A stretch of DNA of 64,000 nucleotides from Halichondria panicea (taxonomy: Eukaryota > Porifera > Demospongiae > Suberitida > Halichondriidae), in assembly GCF_963675165.1 (NCBI RefSeq), contig NC_087377.1, positions 3,192,978-3,256,977 on the forward strand. The letters run 5' to 3'. The stretch's first letter is position 1. The number at the start of each line of letters is the position of its first letter. The notes under the pieces were generated by a model that had not been told where the DNA came from, made no database searches, and worked only from the letters and a program-made list of their open reading frames with translations. The translations under genes were made by a program, and so were the position numbers. Shown one piece after another: positions 58,783 to 64,000 of the stretch.

Positions 58783-61700
58783 ATGGAAGACAGTGGATAC
58801 CAAGCGAATGCTGGGGACCGATGTGAGATGGTGACAAGTCCACACGATGAATCACCAATTACTCTAGTGGTCAGTGATTACTGTACTAGTACCGATAATG
58901 CTCTAACTAATTTACTAAATATTGCACTTGATACCGAATTTTGATCTGCATGACAGTATACAGTTTGTCAGACCAATAGCTACAATTATTGCATGCATGC
59001 ATGCATGCATGCATGCACTCCTGTTTGTAGCTCTGACTATTCAAACATATTATTATAGCCAGCCCATGTTATTATGATAACATGCATGCATAGTATCACG
59101 GTCATGCCTTGGTTTATTCAGACAGACGAGTTCAGGAAAAGAGTGCAACGGCGGAACGATGGTGACAACACATCATCAACTGTGAGGGGGAATGATCACT
59201 TTGATAGACCAAGGAGTGGAAGTGTTACTTACTCTACTGCCATTACTAAAACTGTATGTATAATATTTACTTAGAACCATTTTGCAAGTCTGCAGAAGAC
59301 GTGAGCTATATAGATTTTATATGCCTTCTGTATAATTATTATACGCATAGTTTATTTGTTAGATGATGAATTAAGTCAGCAATGCAGTTGTTACCTGATT
59401 TTCCTTTTACCATGCATGCAGCCAGAGCTACAGCAGCTGTCAGCAGCCTCAGTCGGAGTTGAGCAGGAAGCTGGGAATACCAGGCCTTCAATGTTGAGTA
59501 AGAGACCACGTCGAACAAAATCTGCACCAAGAAAAAAATCTGGAGTCATCAACGTATGTGTAGCAGCTAGAATTGAAGAAAATAACTTACTACGTGAAAT
59601 ATAAAATGTAGAATGAACGTGTTCTTAACACCACTCTGTATATATATTATACTGTTTGTGTGAATGTCCTCACATTTGATACAGGTTGAAGCCAACGCCA
59701 ATGCAGTTACAGTTAATGCTCCACGAAGATCTACATCAGAGGAGACACTTGACAGTGATAAAACTGAAAGACCAATAATTGTCCAGCCAACAGATATAAG
59801 TCCTATAACTTCAGCTTCACGTAGACCCCCCACCCCTTCTGTCAAACCAAAGAAAAGAAATGTAGTGAAAACAAGTGATCAAAGAGTAGTGGAGCCTCAA
59901 TTAGATGCTCAGGCATCCCTTACTGACACAGAATGTGTTCATGATGAAGGACAGATAACCATTCAGGTATTGCTGCTGATATAAGTACATGTATAATTAT
60001 ATGCAATCTAATGTCCTCATTTGCTATAATTATTAGGGACAGGACAATTCTAGAAAAGTCAAAGGTGAAGGTGTGCAGGCTGTCCAGGTCAGTTCTATAA
60101 CTGAGACCACACTCCTACAAAATACAGATGAAAGTGCTTTTCGTTCAGCTACATGCAAACCATTCCTCAAACACAAATCCAGCAAGAGGTTTAGTTCTGT
60201 ATGTGTGTCTGACAATAAAATGGAGAACAACGAAACAGAGAAGCGGCCTAAATCAATGATGCTCTATGTAAGCTAACTTTATATAATTATACTTTAGCAA
60301 GAGCACATAAAGGCATAAAGAGATGTTGACTAATGGCCTGGTATAGCTAGTTGTGAAAAATGTGAATATCATTACCATAATTATGCATGCATGCAGTATA
60401 TATACTTATAAGAGAAATGTTGCTCACAACACTTACATTATAGACAACAGCTATTACATTTTATTCTGACTGTATGGTATAAATTATGGAGATGCTTCGA
60501 TTCTTCCCTTTATGTGCTCTTAGCAACTTCATATATGCGGTTACGGTCTAGGACTAATTTAATTACTAGAATATTTTGCGGATGAAAAACCTTTGCGAAT
60601 GAGCCAAATCAGCAGAAAATTTAACCCTTTTTGCGATCTAACTAGTTATTGCATTCTGGCAAGGATCGTGTGTATTGACTCTAGTAATAATTTAGGTTTT
60701 GCGAATTTAATTGTTGTGAATTGATCAACCATCGCAAAGAAAGTTCGCAAATGTTTGATGCTCGCAAAGCATTCTAGTAATAATTATGGCTTAATGTACT
60801 AATTGCTCACATGCACCAATTGTACACATGTATAATTATATAGGGTACTGAAGAGGTGGAGCGTCAACGGTCGTATGAGCTAGAGTCTTCGGAAAACAAA
60901 TCAAAAACACAAATGCATGAAAATGTTTTCCTACTTCAGAAACCAAAAGCCGTGAGCATGCAAGCAGAACGAGCTGATATTCTAAAACAACAAGAAACAT
61001 TGTATGGTTATAAAGCTACTAAGGAATTGATCAGTGACGCTGGAAATGACGGGTGCCCTAGGCCTACAACAGAACTACCACGTTGTCACAGTGATGTAGC
61101 TGTCAAAAAATCCACACTTGCAGTTCAGTATACTGAGTCAGAACAATTCCGGCAGATAGAAGCTGCACATAAACATGAACTTGAAGAAATGGAAAAGGTG
61201 TACAAGGTTGGTGGTTTTGCACGTGCAGTGCATGGTATTAGACCTGCTGATTGCGAGATACTTGTCGTTGGTTGCATACACAGTTGATGTTGGCATACTC
61301 TACGGGGTAGTACCATATTAAGTACTTATGAACAAAACTGTTTTGCATTACAGCAGTTTGGGATACATCTATAATTATCTATATAGGTGGCTTTATATGT
61401 AGTGCATGTGCGACACTTATAATAGATTAGCACCACTGTTAACTTGTATATAACTATTGTTATGTATATACCTAAAAGAAAAAAAGAAAACACCTCGAAG
61501 GCAAGTACACGAAGATGGTAGATAACTTTAAAGCACAAAATCAAGATAAAATATATGATTTGAGGCGAAATTACCAGGTGGGTGGTAATATTTCTTTGTC
61601 CATCAGAACGGAATCCAATTTTCACACTCTCATTACTCTATACAATTATATAGAACAAGCACGATGAACAGCGGAAACAACTGACAGAGAAGTTCAATAA

Positions 61701-63307
61701 AGCATTAGCTGTCCAATCAGCTGAAGCACAGGCCGAGAGGGCACGTCTGCTCACATCAGCCGATCAGGCCCGCTTGGATCATCAGAAACAACTAGAGGTG
61801 CTACAGCAGGAAAATGATGGTTTGAATCGCAAAGTCAAGCAGTGTGAACTTGACAAACAGGTAAGAAATAATAGCGACAGAAATTTTTTTTTTTCAATTC
61901 GACAGTATGCATGCGAAGTTGTTGTAAATGTTGTGGCAATAAATACTTCACACATAGTTATATGCAATAGGCATCAAACGACAGATTGTTTTTCAGGCTT
62001 ACATTAATTAATTTAGCGTCATGCAGAGAGATGAAGGACAGTTACTTAGAGTCAAGAAGACACTTTTCCTTGTTGTTATATTTACACCGTCCATTTTTAT
62101 CCATGATATGCATGCAGGCAATCGATAACCAAAGATGTACCACCACAAACCAACAGTTAGAGGTAAGAAGAATTTGATCATTGGAATTAACAGATGATTA
62201 TGTGGATATGTATACAGACCACGTCTAACTACAAGGATGAGTTGGCTCCCTATATCTTAACTTGGCTCCCTGAGCTTGGTGAGCAACACGACTCTGGGTC
62301 GTATGGATCTGTCTATCGTATTCAACTGTATGGAATTTGTTGTATTGCTAAACGAATTCATGACATCTTGCTTGGTCAAGGGAAAGAAAAAGGAGTGAAC
62401 TTAGAGGATAAACGAGCAGCTTACTGCAAGTTTTATCACGAGTGTGTGTTTCTGAGTCGAATGCGTCACCCCAACATTGTCCAGTTCATGGGTGTGCACT
62501 ACGGGCCACAGAGAGATTACGGGAGAGAGCTCACACTAGTTATGGAGCGTCTGTACATCAATTTGTACGACTGCTTACATCGCTATCCCAACATTGCAAT
62601 GTGGCAAAAGGTGTCGATTCTTCTAGACATCTCCCAAGGTTTGCTCCACCTTCATTCTCGAGGTATTGTTCACCGCGATCTGACAGCTCCCAACATTCTC
62701 CTCACAACGAGCTTTCATGCTAAGATTGCTGACCTTGGTGTCTCAAAAATTATCCAAGTTCGTGGTACTAAGCAAACCATGGCTCCTGGTAATCCTGACT
62801 ATATGCCCCCTGAGGCACTAACCGAAATGCCTGTGTACGACTATGCTCTTGATATATTCTCGTTTGGCGTTATCATGCTCTTCGTGTTGAATCAAAAATA
62901 CCCAAAGCCATATGAGGTTTCTCTTACTGTCACTGGCGTTCAACGAAAAGAAATTCAGATACAGAAACGAATGAAATGGATTGGCAAACTATCTCCAGAA
63001 AATCCAATGAGACAACTAATCTGCCGTTGTCTTCAGGACGAACCTCAAAAGCGACCATTATCTCAAGAGCTCAACTCAACTCTGATTCATTTTGCACAGC
63101 AGTTCCCAAAGCCGTTCGTAGATACTATTGAAATGCAAAGAACATTGGTAAGTTGTGTTCACAGCACTATCTTATTTTCCCTATTTGCCACCAACTCAGT
63201 GCAGAATTACTATTTACTGTGGACTAGCTTGCATTATTCAAAAGAGTGTATATAAGTGTGCTCATGTATTCCCATTGCAGAAACTACCCACGACTCTACC
63301 TGCGTAA
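58783..63307 (+). CDS. Gene C: coiled-coil kinase paralog lacking UBAN
   Basis: Eleven exons, introns all phase 0: 58783-58869, 59122-59253, 59422-59553, 59685-59966, 60037-60267, 60844-61206, 61479-61577, 61654-61860, 62118-62162, 62218-63147, 63281-63307; 844 residues. The start MEDSGYQANAGDR matches A (MSDNGYQEYTGDR) and B. The middle is more diverged, basic and Ser/Thr-rich. The coiled-coil exon 61654-61860 (NKALAVQ..AERARLLT) aligns with the C-terminal part of A's UBAN exon, but the UBAN part is gone. Kinase about 540-830: the glycine loop reads DSGSYG (first Gly is Asp551); the Lys in CIAKRI, HRDLTAPN and DLG are present. Possibly still active; ubiquitin targeting lost. Confidence 0.86.
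58987..59019. repeat. (GCAT)n microsatellite in intron 1 of C
   Basis: About seven tandem GCAT units, a self-complementary repeat. Confidence 0.95.
60563..60780. mobile_element. MITE in an intron of C
   Basis: Ends TTACTAGAATATTTTGCGGA and ..TCGCAAAGCATTCTAGTAA; the interior repeats TTTGCGAA/TTCGCAAA. 218 bp, non-coding. Confidence 0.7.
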
Positions 63308-64000
63308 CACCAATTAAGGTTGCTACATTTTTTGATCAAATAATTCACGTAATTTCATATTTTATTTCGTGTGCTTTATTGAGTTATTACACTGCATTCA
63401 CATTGGTGTATTGTAATTCACTTGCCTTGTACTACAATTAGCTATAGAGTGCGTAACTATTCATTATCGTACTATAATGTGTATAACTATATACACATAA
63501 TAATTATTATTATACCAAATAGAAATAATTTATTAATGCAGAATTTATATTTCAGTATGCACATAATTAAAAATAATAATAATTCGTTCTAAAAACAATG
63601 TCCTCATGCAGAAGGGTTTAGGGGTATATAGGGATGCTAAACTATATAGACTGCATGGCCCACAATGCATGCACCCTGAAAGGATATATAGCTGAGCAAC
63701 AGTATAGGGGCTAATAATTATAGTAAGTATTATATGTCAAGTTTCTACCATGTATATATGCATGCATGTATACGAGTATAGATATATAATAGTCTACTGA
63801 GTATATAGTCTATACTGAGTAGAGCATGCAGCAGCTCACAGTGGAGAAAACGTCTGGATAATAATTCTACAATGAGATGCTCAATCTATTTTTGCAATTG
63901 CTTGGTATAATTATGGAGCCAATTAAAAGAATATACATCTTTGTTAAGTATAAGGGCAGTGGTTTTACATAATTATATCAAGATACAAAAGGTTTTCTAA
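63308..64000. other. 3' flank of gene C, no gene seen
   Basis: AT-rich sequence with TATAATTATA-like palindromes and TGCATGCA. Presumably the 3' UTR of C and intergenic DNA. Confidence 0.6.

Noticed and set aside
62442..62723. 93-codon ORF in an alternative frame within the gene C kinase
   Set aside because: Out-of-frame shadow of the highly conserved kinase exon.

Overview
This window is eukaryotic, AT-rich and intron-rich. GT-AG introns, secreted Ig, EGF, NIDO, AMOP and VWD modules and an expanded kinase family point to an animal. The style (many single-locus tandem duplicates, short introns full of TATAATTATA palindromes, kinases with an HRDLTA(A/P)N loop) suggests a demosponge; the species is inferred only and not identified.

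Layout. 1-5 kb: minus-strand coiled-coil gene D, a decaying copy. 4.8-11.9 kb: mobile DNA, including a 4.8-kb fossil cut-and-paste transposon with integrase, Ulp1-like protease and PHD finger. 12.1-15.8 kb: E', the 3' half of a minus-strand coiled-coil gene. 19.7-27.4 kb: E, the complete paralog (15 exons, 1106 codons). 27.8-35.1 kb: gene A (plus, 15 exons, 1157 codons), head-to-head with E across about 400 bp. 36.1-50.2 kb: gene F (plus, 25 exons, 1864 codons), a type-I membrane protein with Ig-like, NIDO, AMOP, VWD and EGF modules. 50.8-56.6 kb and 58.8-63.3 kb: genes B and C (plus), tandem paralogs of A.

Central observation. The minus-strand family (E, E') and the plus-strand family (A, B) both carry the signature of the UBAN ubiquitin-binding coiled coil of NEMO, optineurin and ABIN (Y-x2-DF-x2-ER-x2-RE-K/R). 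In A and B this coiled coil is fused to a C-terminal TKL/RIPK-like protein kinase domain; C keeps the kinase but has lost the UBAN exon. A UBAN-only gene and a UBAN-kinase gene share one divergent promoter. By analogy with NEMO/IKK this suggests an adaptor and kinase pair in ubiquitin-dependent, possibly innate-immune, signalling. That role is inference; the motifs, exon frames and arrangement are read directly from the sequence.

Exon boundaries were placed by hand from GT/AG sites, reading-frame continuity and paralog comparison. The total coding length of A, B, C, E, E' and F is a multiple of three in each case. No rRNA, tRNA or CRISPR was recognised.
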